A stretch of DNA of 64,000 nt from Falciphora oryzae (lineage: Eukaryota > Ascomycota > Sordariomycetes > Magnaporthales > Magnaporthaceae), in contig JNVV01000002.1 of NCBI GenBank assembly GCA_000733355.1, positions 1,467,590 through 1,531,589 on the forward strand, written 5' to 3'. The position numbers and the translations under genes are program-made. This document shows, in pieces, positions 24,044-34,191 of this stretch. The notes under the pieces are model-generated. The model was given only the letters and a program-made list of their open reading frames with translations. It made no database searches and was not told where the DNA came from. Numbering within the stretch: the stretch's first letter is position 1; every line of letters begins with the position of its first letter.

Positions 24044-24073
<30 letters not shown>
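24044..24073. repeat. 30-nt poly(A) homopolymer
   Basis: Uninterrupted run of 30 A on the plus strand, the longest homopolymer in the window. It lies about 1.4 kb upstream of KIP2. Confidence 0.9.
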
Positions 24074-24074
<1 letters not shown>

Positions 24075-26713
24075 CCTGGGCGGCCAGAGTGGATAGCGCG
24101 ACGCGGAACAAGACCGTTGTGAAGCATGAAGCCGGTCGGGGACGCACGAAACCGGCCCAACGCACGGGCCGCCCAGCGAACTCTGGAGCAGACTCTGGAC
24201 GGCAAGATCCCGAGTGTTTGACGGACGGGAGCGAGCGTGTGTGGCCGAGGCTGGTGGCAGAAAAAAGCCGACCAGCAATTGAGCCGACCTCACCCGCTGG
24301 TCGTGGGGATGGGTGCACAGCATATCACTTTGATTGGGCACACCCCTACGAATCAAATCACCTGGCGGGCCTTGCTCTCGAGGCTTTGAGGCGGGGCCCT
24401 TCCACCACATGCACCACACCACAGACCTTTCCAATTGAAGCAATGGCGCGAAAAAGGACCGTTGCAGATCACTTCTTTTTCATCGTCCCTTTTCATCGCT
24501 TCTCTCGCCCGCCTGCCCCTTCAGTCTGTCTACATGTCTTTCTATTCCACCCTTCTCCTCCAAGCCCAGACGCTTGCCCGCTCTCCCGTCGTTCACAAAC
24601 ATCGAGAGGGTTGCATTTTATTCAGCCAATGACCAATCCCTCCCCACCCAAATCTGAAAGGGGTGGGGATTTGGGTGGTCGCCCTTACCATTCGTCCGTT
24701 CTGGAGAAAGGGTGATAAGGGGCCATTGGTCGGGGCATGGGGCATGGGAAATACCGAGGGACACCAAGCAGCCATTGAAGATTACCCCGGCTAGCGTGTG
24801 GTGGGGCCGTCCTAAGGGCTCAGGGGTGGTCACAACGAGATGGGACCAATTAAAGGTGGTTGTGCACGGACTGTTGACTCGAACGGAAGGGCAACGAGGC
24901 ACTTGTACGGGGTGCTGAGGCACATAGGATCTGTCCAATATGGGCCATGGATGGAAGCCGGAACAGGTTGATTTTATCGATATCCAATTTGGAATCCCTA
25001 GGTGGCCTGGTCCAGTGATACGGGCGCAGGTAGGGAGGTATCCATGCCCGCCCACCAGTTCAGTTCGGACCGGCTTGTACATAATTACCCACGGGGAAAA
25101 CGGCAGATGAGACGCATCTCTCGAGCACGCCTGCGGGTTGGCCACCTACCTCGCGCATGCAGGCTTTTACAGTAGCAGAGAGGGTCAGGCAGGCGGGCAG
25201 ACTGGTGGTGTTGTGCTAGGCGATTGGTTCTTTTCAGCACAAGCTGTTCAGCCAGCTAATGCTGCTGCTGCGTCACGCTGGGTCTCTGGGGCACTGAGGG
25301 TTGCGCGATTATTTTATGAGAAAGAAAATCGAAGGGCAGAGCGGCAGGCGCGTCTGCTCCCGCCGACGGTCGTGGCCCGGGAAACGCGCGAGCGAGGGCG
25401 TGAGACGTCAAAGGCTTGCAGGCAGCGCGGTGCAATTTAATCAGGCTTTCAGGGTCGCATTGGAGGACGGGTTGCAATTTCCGCGATAGCCTTCGAGTCA
25501 CGGCACGAACTGCTTGGGACCTGCGCCGCGCTAGCCATGGGCCCCAGTCGAGGCCAGGGGCACGGGGCACGGGGCATTTGGCCGGTGGGCAGGGGTCTGC
25601 CAGCCTCCCACGCCTGGTCCAGCAGGATTGGGAGGCTGCCCGACACATCTCTTCGTCTCCTCTGCACGCTTCGCGCAGCCAGTCTCGCAGCCCAGGGAGG
25701 GGGCGGCCGCATGCAGGGACGTGCAGTGCAGCAGGTGCGGTGGTGTGCCGGATGCAACCCTGGGTGCCTGAGCCGTGCCCTCGTCGAGAGTGGGGTGCCA
25801 CCAGACGGCTGCGTGTTTGGTGCTTGGGCCCACGGTCCTTCCGGCCATACTTTCGACAGCGTCGTTGTTAGCCCAGCCAGAGTACCTAGGTTTGCGCGTT
25901 GCTGGCGTCGACGCGGCGGAAAGAAGGTCGCTCGAGGCAAGAAGACGCAAGAGAATATGCAATGGACGTAGAGAGGATGCTATCGAAGCCCTGCAACGTG
26001 GACGCAACCAAGATCTGCGCCGTCACGCTAATAGCACCCGCGTAGCACATAGGTCCCTACCTGGTGCCGAGCCAAGAGTTCCGACGACCTGGCCGCCTCC
26101 GCGACTTCCGTCCAATGTGCAGCTCGGAAAGCCTTGCAGCTCTGCACGCTCCATGCGGGCGCCTTCGATCGACTCGGGTTGCCGGCCGTCGATCCGCAGA
26201 TGGGACCGCCCGCTGCTACTCAGTCGTGGCGGGAGACGGGCGCCAGGCTCGTCGCCCGTCCTTGACGAAATCGTAGTGTGTAGGTTCTCCCGGCAAACGC
26301 CAACGAGGGGAAGAAACCGGGCCGAAGCACCCACCGTTTTCGCCACAGAGCCAGGGCGAGGGGACTTGGACGGCGGGGCTCGGCTCTGCCGTCACCCGCC
26401 CGAATAGTCTAGGACATATCCGCCGTGGCACGCAACCCATTCGCGGCGTCAAAGGTTCCGGTCGCCGCCACGGCATGGCACCCGGCATGGCATCCGGCCC
26501 GTCGTGGCTCACGGAGCGTTTGGTCGGCAAGTGGACGCGCCCAGCACCTGGAGGGGAGTGCATGGATGGTGCGCTGTGATTTATATGAGCTCATATCCGC
26601 CGCCGGTCCCGCCTTCCTGCGTAAACAACCTTAGCTCATCAGCGACACGACGTTCCTGGATGTGAATCCGGGCACTTGCATGCTATCTCCGTGGGCGTGG
26701 AGGCTCCAGGTAC

Positions 26714-26740
26714 CATGTGCGTACGCATGTACGTATGCGC
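26714..26740. repeat. 27-bp perfect alternating pyrimidine-purine segment
   Basis: From CATGTGCGTA through GTATGCGC every step alternates pyrimidine and purine, with many CG, TA and TG steps. It is also nearly self-complementary around GTACGCATGTAC. This is a candidate Z-DNA or cruciform-prone site. Confidence 0.75.
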
Positions 26741-27024
26741 CGTACCTTCCGCCAGTACTGTACATACCAGATGGGACCAGGAAAAACAAGCACCACCCCT
26801 GATCTACGCCGCCTTCCGACATGAAACGGCCAACATCGATCCGCCCTCCGCATCATCTAGATAGCTCTACACACCAGCTGGGTAGGCCTCCGCATGTATA
26901 TCCATGGCTACACGTTCTAGCCGTTCCCCCGTATGTCAAACCTGGGATCCCGCCGGCTTCGGGTCCCAGTTCCGGGGCTAGGGGCGTGGAGGAAGGAGGG
27001 GCGCATTGCACGTCGCACCATGCT

Positions 27025-28188
27025 TCACGACGGCGACACAAGCCTAACACCCCTCCCGACGCATCCCGTCTCGAACACCTCTACCAAGCCCGATCCGACC
27101 GCCTCGGCCAGGATCCAGTCGAACCTCAGCCCGGAAAATTCCTTCCACAGCCGCGTCCGCCCGGGAACCACCCCGACCCGCTCGCCCGCCGCCTGCCGCA
27201 CGCCGCCCGCCTTGGCCATGCCGCCGTCCCACCTCCGCCGGAGCGTGTCCTCGAGTGCCTCCCGGTTCGGCAGCCGCACGAGCAGCTCCGTCAGGTGCGC
27301 AAGCGCCGCCGCCACGAGCTTCAGGCCCACTCCCGCCCCGGGTATCGCGATCCGATATTCGGCGCCGCTCCCGGCCCCGGCGGTGGACCCGCTGCTGAGC
27401 ACGTGCTCCCGGGAGCGGCCCTCGCCGCCCACGGCACCGACGGTCCCGGACGCCGCCCTCGCGACCGTCGCCAGCGAAATCAGCGTGCTGCGGTCCTCGG
27501 GCCGCGCAAATATGGACGCCCCCGCCGCCGCGCTCTGGCTGCCGAACGAGCTGGTCAAGAACCCTGCGCGCATGAGGGCGCCCAGGTGCGACGGCGCAAG
27601 ACTCCCCGACGGAATGGTGCCAGCGGTGGGGTGCTCCCGGAGCAGCCGCGCAAAGGCCTCACGCGCCGCCTCGTCCAGGCCGCTGCTGTCCCGCAGCATA
27701 CGCTCTACATCGGCGGCCAGCACCAGCACCTCGCCGATGGCGCCGCGCCCAGGCACGACCACGCGGCGCAGCGTCCCGGCCCGCACCAGCTCGGCCGTCT
27801 CGCGCTCGATCATGGTCGGGGTCCAATCCAGGAGCGCTTGCAGGTGAGACGTCGACACCATCGGCGGGAGAGAAGCGCGTCGTGCGAGGACGGTCGCAGA
27901 CAGCGCAGCCGAGATCCCCCGGTCCGGGAGCGCCGAGAACATGTCGTCTCGCGCGCGCACCATAGCCTGCGGGACGTCACGGGGTGTCTGGTCGCCGGCG
28001 GGGACGGTGGTCGAGCCCCCATCATTGTTGATGCCCACCCACTTATTACCCGACGGCTCGCCCGCCTTCCTCCCTGGAAAGCCTGTCGTCCACAACGAGA
28101 CCAGGGCGCGAGCCGACGGCGCAGAGCTTTCCCTAGCGCGCTGTTTCTGGACACGATGTGAGCTTCCCAGAACAGGTTGTCGATTCAT
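27025..28188 (-). CDS. STK19-like winged-helix protein
   Basis: Single frame of 387 aa from the ATG at 28188. The core starts at DDMFSALPDRGISAALSATVLARR, then MVSTSHLQALLDWTPTMIERETAELVRAGTLRRVVV, a helix-turn-helix followed by a wing-like hairpin. The later segment LAPSHLGALMRAGFLTSS has the same character, as does the C-terminal WKEFSGLRFDWILAEAVGSGLVEVFETGCVGRGVRLV. Serial winged helices of this length are what I know of the Stk19 family. Human STK19, once called a kinase, is now seen as a DNA-binding protein that acts with CSA/CSB in transcription-coupled repair. No kinase motif is seen here. The assignment is by pattern only. The first 60 residues are low complexity. Confidence 0.62.
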   Translation of the reverse strand: MNRQPVLGSSHRVQKQRARESSAPSARALVSLWTTGFPGRKAGEPSGNKWVGINNDGGSTTVPAGDQTPRDVPQAMVRARDDMFSALPDRGISAALSATVLARRASLPPMVSTSHLQALLDWTPTMIERETAELVRAGTLRRVVVPGRGAIGEVLVLAADVERMLRDSSGLDEAAREAFARLLREHPTAGTIPSGSLAPSHLGALMRAGFLTSSFGSQSAAAGASIFARPEDRSTLISLATVARAASGTVGAVGGEGRSREHVLSSGSTAGAGSGAEYRIAIPGAGVGLKLVAAALAHLTELLVRLPNREALEDTLRRRWDGGMAKAGGVRQAAGERVGVVPGRTRLWKEFSGLRFDWILAEAVGSGLVEVFETGCVGRGVRLVSPS

Positions 28189-28947
28189 GGCAACGTCCGC
28201 GTTAGAACAGACGGATATGCAGTCTATATAGTGTCGCGACGGGCAGGTCGATGAATGGGCGATGATGCATTGGACGAGACTGGATTTGGTGTGGTGGCGC
28301 GCACTTGACCCGACGTTTTGAATGTCTGCCTGATGTGAGCGAGCCTCGGATGACTAAAGTCGGCCCGCCACCCGGGGTTGACACGGGTGCCAGTGAGTAT
28401 ATCCTCCGTCACCTTTTAATTTGAAGTCTGACATTGATGCAGCAGAATTGAAGAACGGCCATCCGCGAATAGCAAGCTTGATCCTCGGGCACGATGTATC
28501 CAACCCCCATCCCAGAAGCCGGAATAAGGTGACGACTGATACCTCTGTGTTCAGACACACGTACTTATTACATTTTCCCGCCTACCTAGGTGTCAACTAT
28601 CTAATATTATCTAGATGCGAGAAAAAAAAAAAAAAAAAAAAAGACAAAACGCTTTCCAAATCACTCTGTCGACCTACTAGTCGGACAGAAGGCAATACAA
28701 AATTCAAACAAAGTGCCGGTGGGAAACAACAAGCGTCGAAGGAGGTGGGAAAATCGAAAGGAAAACAGTGACATAAGGGTGTGTAACTTTTCCCAGCAAA
28801 TCAACGTACCCTACCGGGGCCAGACGTTTCCAACATGTAACTAACAGCTTACCCACCCGGCCGGCAAGTTCTAGACAGCACCCGGGATGAAAACAGAACA
28901 AGACCAAAGAAACACGCCCTCGTCGTAGCAGCTCAGAAACACCGTGC
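28189..28947. other. Intergenic, STK19-like 5' side to transporter 3' side
   Basis: 760 bp holding a CCTACCTAGG motif at 28581-28590 and a poly(A) tract at about 28622-28640. No coding region is seen. Confidence 0.45.
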
Positions 28948-31900
28948 TTAAGAGGCCACCGTCAAGACGTACGATGTCATGACGCTCATGCGCTCGCTGG
29001 TCAGCTTGAGGCCCATGCGGAGGAGCTCCTGCGCCACGTCCGATTCTTGTTTCTGAAGCTTGTCCCAGCCCTGCCGGTCGATGAGCCAGACCACGCAGTC
29101 GCGTTCCACGACAGCCGTCGCCGTGCGATTCGTCTCGGAGAAGAAGGGAAGCTCGCCGCATGTCGTCCCAGCTACTATGCTCTCGCAGAGGTATCCCTGC
29201 GGAAGATCGTATTCCATCCGGATGATGCCGCTCTCCACCAGATAGAACCCGTTGGCTGGCTCTCCCTGCCGGTACAGCACATCGCCTGACTGGTACTCTT
29301 TCCGCGTAAAGTAACCAGAGGCTCGGAACCAGAAGTCCTCGTTTTTGTCGCTCAGGTCTTGGAATATTTGCAGCATCAGCCTCAGGGGCTCCCTGAAGCT
29401 CTGCCACTTGGACTGCCGTGTCTTGCCGGCATCCACCAGCCGGGCCGCCGCCTCGTACAGGTGACTCCGGCGGGGAGAGCTGGCCAGCTGCTCTAGGGGC
29501 CCAGACGACCTGTCGCTGACTGGAACCTCCAAGCTGCTTGCTCCAACATGGGCCGCGGCCTTTACTGCCTCCTGCTGTGCGTAGAGCGTCTTGAGCAGTT
29601 CGTTCTCGCACGCCTCAAGGGCCGAGTTCAGATTGGGCAGCAATGTGGCCTCATCTTCCCCGACACCCACCGCTCTCAGGTTGTGGCACAGAGCGCTGTT
29701 GCCGTCCACCCCGCTCAGGATGAACTCTATCCCCTTCTTGCTGAGCAGCCGGCGGATGGTGGCGAAGGCCTCGCCTGCCGAGTAATCGAGCCCGGTGACT
29801 TGATGGAGGTCTAGGATGAGGAACTTGATAGGCCTCTCCCTGAACGCCTCGTCCGTGATCAGATCTCGAATCGTCTCCTCCACACTAACGATGGTGCCGA
29901 AGAAGAGGTAGCCGGATAGCTTGACGATGTAGATCTGACGCCCGACCTGCTGCAGGAAGTGCTGCTGCGAGGGATTGCGTCGCACCGTCGATCCGACCAC
30001 GTCGCCCGACCACCCAGCCCTGACGGCCGAGACCCGGGCAGTCTGGAAGATCATGGATACAAACGCCATCAGTATCCCGACCCCAATCCCAATGACGAAG
30101 TCGTAGATTCCCATGATGAGAACAATGGCGATGACCTGGCAGAAACAGATATTAGCAAACAACGGTCCCGCATGAAGCAGACTTCAGGTCCGAGACGCAG
30201 CCCCACATACAGTCAGATACTCGAGCCTCTTGAGTTTCTTCCGGGGACTCCACAAGGCCTCAAGGAGAAGCTCAAAGCCCAGGTCAAAGATCAGGCAACC
30301 GACCATCATGATTGGGATATACCCGATGAGCTTGGGCCCGATCATCATGACACCAAAAGTCAGAGCCGCGAGCTCAAACCCAGCTAGCCGGCTATCTGCC
30401 CCCGAGCGCATAAAAAAGACAGTGTTCGCATAAACGAGGTAATTCTGGATACTGCCGCAAAGCCCCGACAGGAGGTTGGAGTAGCCATGGAGCTTGAGCT
30501 CGTGGTTGAGGTCGACGTTGTCCTCGCCGGTCGATATCGCAAGGGCCGGGACGTTGATAGGCACGTGGAGGATGCCGAAGAAAGTAAGCGCAAACATGGC
30601 GGGAATGGTCCGGGTGACCGCATCCCACCGAACAGCGGTAAAGTCTTCATTTGCAGGTGCCTCCGTCAGTACTCGCTCCAGGCTTTCCGCCAGACAATTG
30701 CCTGGCGAAATGAGATACAACTAGGATGGTGGTTTGGGAGAAAGCAGAACTGACCGTATAGTGTATAGAAATACCACCAAGGCTCATCCGCAGCAGGACC
30801 TTCAAAGATCCAGCCACCATGCCGTAAAGTGTCCGGATCCAAGGTGTCGAGGGTAAAGACGAAAAAGTAGAAGACTAGTGGGATCCCGCAGATGTACAAG
30901 GGAAGGAAGAACTTGGACTGTATCTTCTTCTGGCAGTAGAAGAGTACCAGTGCTAGCGCCAGGGGCGTTGCCCAGAGGGGGATTGTGTCGGGCCTGGTCA
31001 GCTTTTGCAGAGTCTCGAGGTTGTATTCGAAGCTACCGTCGATGCGAGCCGAGACTTCGAAACCGGTGGCGACGAGAAACCACCCCACACCGCCGATACA
31101 GCCGACGAGGATGTGCCTCGGAATGAAGCCAACAATGTACTATGGAGAGTTGATAATAAGTTCGTGATTGAAACTGCACCTGGGTATGAGTAGAAATGTG
31201 GTGTGCGTGGGGGAGGGGGAGGAGGAGAAAAAGGAAGTCACGTACGCCAAACTTGAAGTGGCCCATGAGGTAAAATACGAGACCAGTGAGCATAGAGCTC
31301 AGGGCATATGCCACTATCGTGCTGGCGATTACGGCACCGTCGTTGCCGTCCCCAATGTGCCCATGGATCGAATAGGCCATTGAGTGGAAGAAGGGCACGA
31401 CCTCGATCTGTGACATTGATCAGCACATACATTCACTCGAAGCCGGCCTTTCGAAGGGGGACGCTTACCAGTTCAGAGCCGATGCCGCCCTTGAAGATGG
31501 AGCCCGTAGAAAAGGTTAACTGCGACACGATGGTGCTAACGTAGAATATGGATATGCCGGCGGGTCCCAGGTTGGCAAATATCGGGTTGCCAAGCGGGAA
31601 AAGAATCATACCTGGGAGGATTCAGAGACGAAAGCTGTCAGCATGGTCCAAAGGAGGGAAAGGGCAGTGCCCGGTTCGCCACAGAGGGCTTGCTTGCACA
31701 CGACCTACCGTACGAGAGTGCATCGAGTATGTTGAGCAAGAGACCGACGACAACGGCAGGCAGACATGATACTGGGGCCACAACCAGAGTGTCCCACAGT
31801 GATTTTCGATCAAAAGAGGCCGGTTGGTCACGAGCAGCATCGACGAGTGCCGAGGCAGCGCCAGCAATGCGACGGCCGGTATTGGAGAGCGCGTTGTGCC

Positions 31901-32859
31901 AGGGTCTGGGTTGCGAGAGCTTCTGGTCTTCCAAGTCCGAGTCAAGACCGGGGTCGGACGTGGCTGGGCTGTGGCGGGACCTCACAGACAGGAGCGGCGT
32001 GGTCTCAGTCAAGGGGTCTGCTTCGACACTCTGCCGACCCTGTTTTTGATGCGCCTCCCAGTCATGGGGGTCGATGGCGGCCGGGCCAATACGGAGAGTC
32101 CGCTCAGGGGTGGAGCTCTCATCTAGGTCGGCAAGCGAACCCGGGATCTCGGGCGGTGATCGCCGCAGCATATTGGAGATGATGGAGGGGCCGGCCATGT
32201 CAGAATCCTCTTCCTCCAACGGACCGTCAAACGGCAGGTCCGAGGCCTCCTGGATGGAGCCCGAGTCCCTGGCCGGGCCGGCCTCGACGTCGTCCGACGC
32301 CGAGTTGGAGGGCGGCTGTGATATGTCGCGCGGAAGACGAGACGAGTTGGACCTCTGGCGGTTCAGGAAAGCCGGGGCGCCGCGGCGGCTGCTCTGGTCG
32401 GACAGCAGATAAGATGCAAGCTCAGCTGTGTCCTCACGGACGCTCCGTGCATATTGCGCGCTGTCGACGGGGGCTGCGGCGGCGGGGAAGCCAAGATGAT
32501 TTCAGCGAGGAGCTCGTCGGCAATGTGCAGAAAGGCATTGGGGAGGCAGGGCCGCGAAGGTTGAAAAGGGAGTGGTTTCGGAGATAGCAGGGCAAGGAAC
32601 GGAACGCACTGAATTTATCTCGCACGCTACCGTGAATAAAAGACCGGATTGGCTCCCGGTGGCTGGTGGTGGTGAGGGACGACGACAGGCGGCGGGCATC
32701 TCCAGTGGCCGGCAGCAACGGCTGATGGTGAGGGGGACTCAGGGCTGCTGCGCCGTTGGGGGCATCGTGAGCGGCAGGCTCCTGGGAATGGACGGACGAC
32801 GAGCTCCTCCCCCTCCAGGTGGGGGAGAATGGGGAGAAGCGCGAGACGGGGGAAGACAT
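28948..32859 (-). CDS. VSB1: SLC26/SulP-type transporter with STAS and cyclic-nucleotide-binding-like domains (Vsb1/YGR125W family)
   Basis: Seven exons: 32610-32859, 31709-32473, 31469-31611, 31246-31407, 30755-31139, 30211-30644 and 28948-30135; 1108 aa. Every junction keeps frame, for example LSYG/MILFPLGNP, IGSEL/IEVVPFF, HFKFG/YIVGFIPRH, FYTLY/DFTAVRW and EYLT/VIAIVLIMG. A long Ser-rich cytosolic N terminus leads to a SulP membrane core from about 310 to 745 (MFALTFFGILHVPINVPAL is a family signature). A STAS domain follows at about 770-905 (IYIVKLSGYLFFGTI, FLILDLHQVTGLDYSA). A cNMP-binding fold sits at about 1000-1095 (GELPFFSETNRTATAVVE, with Glu and Arg of the phosphate-binding cassette present). 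Yeast Ygr125w/Vsb1 has this architecture and supports vacuolar basic amino-acid storage. The exon 1/2 junction is the least certain. Confidence 0.88.
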
Positions 32860-33268
32860 GGGGACGAGAGAAATCTCGACGGGCGGGCCGTGGCAGTCAT
32901 GGAACGAACGAGATGGCGAGCGCAGAACAGAGTCGGCCGCCGGCGTCGGAGGGGGATGGGGCCCTTGTTTGGGGTTTTTGGACGTGCTCCTGCCCGAGGG
33001 ACCTGACCTAGCTGGCTGGCTGGCCACAGCTGGAGGAGCCGAAAAAGGTTTGTTGTATGGGATGGTTTACTCTGACGCACACCCGGTTGGGCTGAAGATT
33101 GGACTGGCATCTTCATCCACTGTGGATTCGCAATTGCTGGGGGACAAGAACTCGGACCCTGAACCTTGAAAGGCGCCTTTTCCCATGCAAGAGCGGGGCG
33201 AATGCGCCATCATGCGTGTGTGCAAGGATCATCACATGGATGGATGGCGAGCGGGATGGCGTCGACGT
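32860..33268. other. Transporter upstream region
   Basis: About 400 bp between the transporter start codon and the inverted-repeat element. The reading frame stays open upstream of the chosen ATG to a GTG near 33027, but has no ATG there, so I treat it as 5' UTR/promoter. Confidence 0.4.
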
Positions 33269-33270
33269 TA

Positions 33271-33441
33271 CTTGTGCGGACTAAAAGCGTCTCGCACGAA
33301 TCGGCCCTCTGGGGATTAGTGCGGCGCAGCGATCTGTCGTTTTCCGGTCAATCTGTCGTTTTTCTGGAACATTTTTTCCCATACAAATTAGCCGTGAATC
33401 AATGTACCCTCAATTATGCGCATGACCTACTCAACTGCATA
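33271..33441 (+). repeat. Left terminal inverted repeat
   Basis: Pairs with 34019-34189 in inverse orientation. It carries two direct copies of ATCTGTCGTTTT at 33332 and 33351, a plausible pair of transposase-binding sites. Confidence 0.85.
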
Positions 33442-33529
33442 AAACACGGGCCACCTCCAGCGCACAAGCCCTGTTCGTGCAAATCAAAAGAAATGCACTC
33501 TGCAGTAAATTGATCAAAAATGAAGCTAT

Positions 33530-34006
33530 TCAAGCCAGGGCGGGATCAATCAAGTCGCCTAGATCAGCCTTTTCGTCCCGATTACCGCGATCAGCAGTAT
33601 CTGACGCGGAAGTGACGCTTCCCTCCGTATCTGTGCCCTCCGGAGAGGAGGCCTCGTAGTCCTCTGCCGTATATTTGCCAGGAAAAGAAACCCCCAAGGC
33701 GTAATCTGGGCCGTACTTATCTCGCCAGAAAAACCGCATTACCTTCCGGACTGTGCCCTCGTCTCGTACCGTAAAACGCCACGGCGTGTAGGGAAAAAGC
33801 GCTTCGGCAGGCTGCCAGGTAGGAAAAAGGGCTGCGTCGTCTTCTTCCCTATCAGATTGTAGGCGGGCAAGAAGCAAAGCCTCTTTCTGCAGGGCATAGA
33901 ACCGATCGTCGCGCTCCCGGCGCTGTTGCCAGTATCTGCCGAGGAGGGTTGCCTCGTTGGCTCGGGCATCTTTTTGAGGGCGCACGAGGTCGGCTCGGGC
34001 ATGCAT
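33530..34006 (-). CDS. Uncharacterised ORF inside the TIR element
   Basis: 158 codons from the first ATG at 34006; the frame is open a little further into the right TIR. The product is charged, with a helical part LLGRYWQQRRERDDRFYALQ, a central WRFTVRDEGTVRKVMRFFW and an acidic Ser/Asp/Glu tail. I recognise no family and no transposase catalytic motif. It is less GC-biased than the flanking genes. It may be a relic or a captured fragment, and may not be expressed. Confidence 0.35.
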   Translation of the reverse strand: MHARADLVRPQKDARANEATLLGRYWQQRRERDDRFYALQKEALLLARLQSDREEDDAALFPTWQPAEALFPYTPWRFTVRDEGTVRKVMRFFWRDKYGPDYALGVSFPGKYTAEDYEASSPEGTDTEGSVTSASDTADRGNRDEKADLGDLIDPALA

Positions 34007-34018
34007 ATGCCTGTGAAA

Positions 34019-34189
34019 TATGCAGTTGGGGAAGTCACAGGCCAAATTGAGAATACATTGATTCAGCGCTAATTTCTATGGGGAAAAATGTTCCAGAAAA
34101 ACGACAGATTGACCGGAAAACGACAGATCGCTGCGCCGCACTAATCCCCGGAGGGCCGATTCGTGCGAGACGCTTTTAGTCCGCACAAG
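34019..34189 (-). repeat. Right terminal inverted repeat
   Basis: Reverse complement of 33271-33441. In the outer part I count one substitution and one homopolymer length difference within about 120 bp; the inner 50 bp are clearly diverged. The duplicated AAACGACAGAT motif is present as in the left repeat. Confidence 0.85.
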
Positions 34190-34191
34190 TA

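Larger units (their letters stand above)
22681..27024. other. 4.3-kb gene-poor interval
   Basis: The longest stretch without a gene I can support, lying upstream of KIP2 and downstream of the STK19-like gene. Several open frames of 100-260 codons occur on both strands (for example 23025-23810 and 25775-26407). They are arginine-, proline- and serine-rich, overlap each other antisense and carry no motif, as expected by chance in GC-rich DNA. Visible structure is a 30-A tract at 24044-24073 and an alternating purine-pyrimidine segment at 26714-26740. A non-coding transcript cannot be excluded. Confidence 0.5.
33271..34189. mobile_element. TIR element with TA target-site duplication, Tc1/mariner-pogo type, probably non-autonomous
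   Basis: A 919-bp segment is bounded by inverted copies of a sequence starting CTTGTGCGGACTAAAAGCG. The copies span about 171 bp each (33271-33441 and 34019-34189). Their outer 115 bp or so are nearly identical, and similarity decays inward. TA dinucleotides flank both ends (33269-33270, 34190-34191), the duplication used by the Tc1/mariner/pogo superfamily. Within each TIR the motif ATCTGTCGTTTT occurs twice in direct orientation, 19 bp apart. The interior has one 158-codon frame without recognisable DDE/DDD transposase motifs, so the element is likely mobilised in trans. It inserted about 400 bp upstream of the transporter start. Confidence 0.85.

Noticed and set aside
32860..33027. N-terminal extension of the Vsb1-like transporter
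   Set aside because: The frame is open but begins at GTG with no ATG; the first ATG in frame is at 32859.
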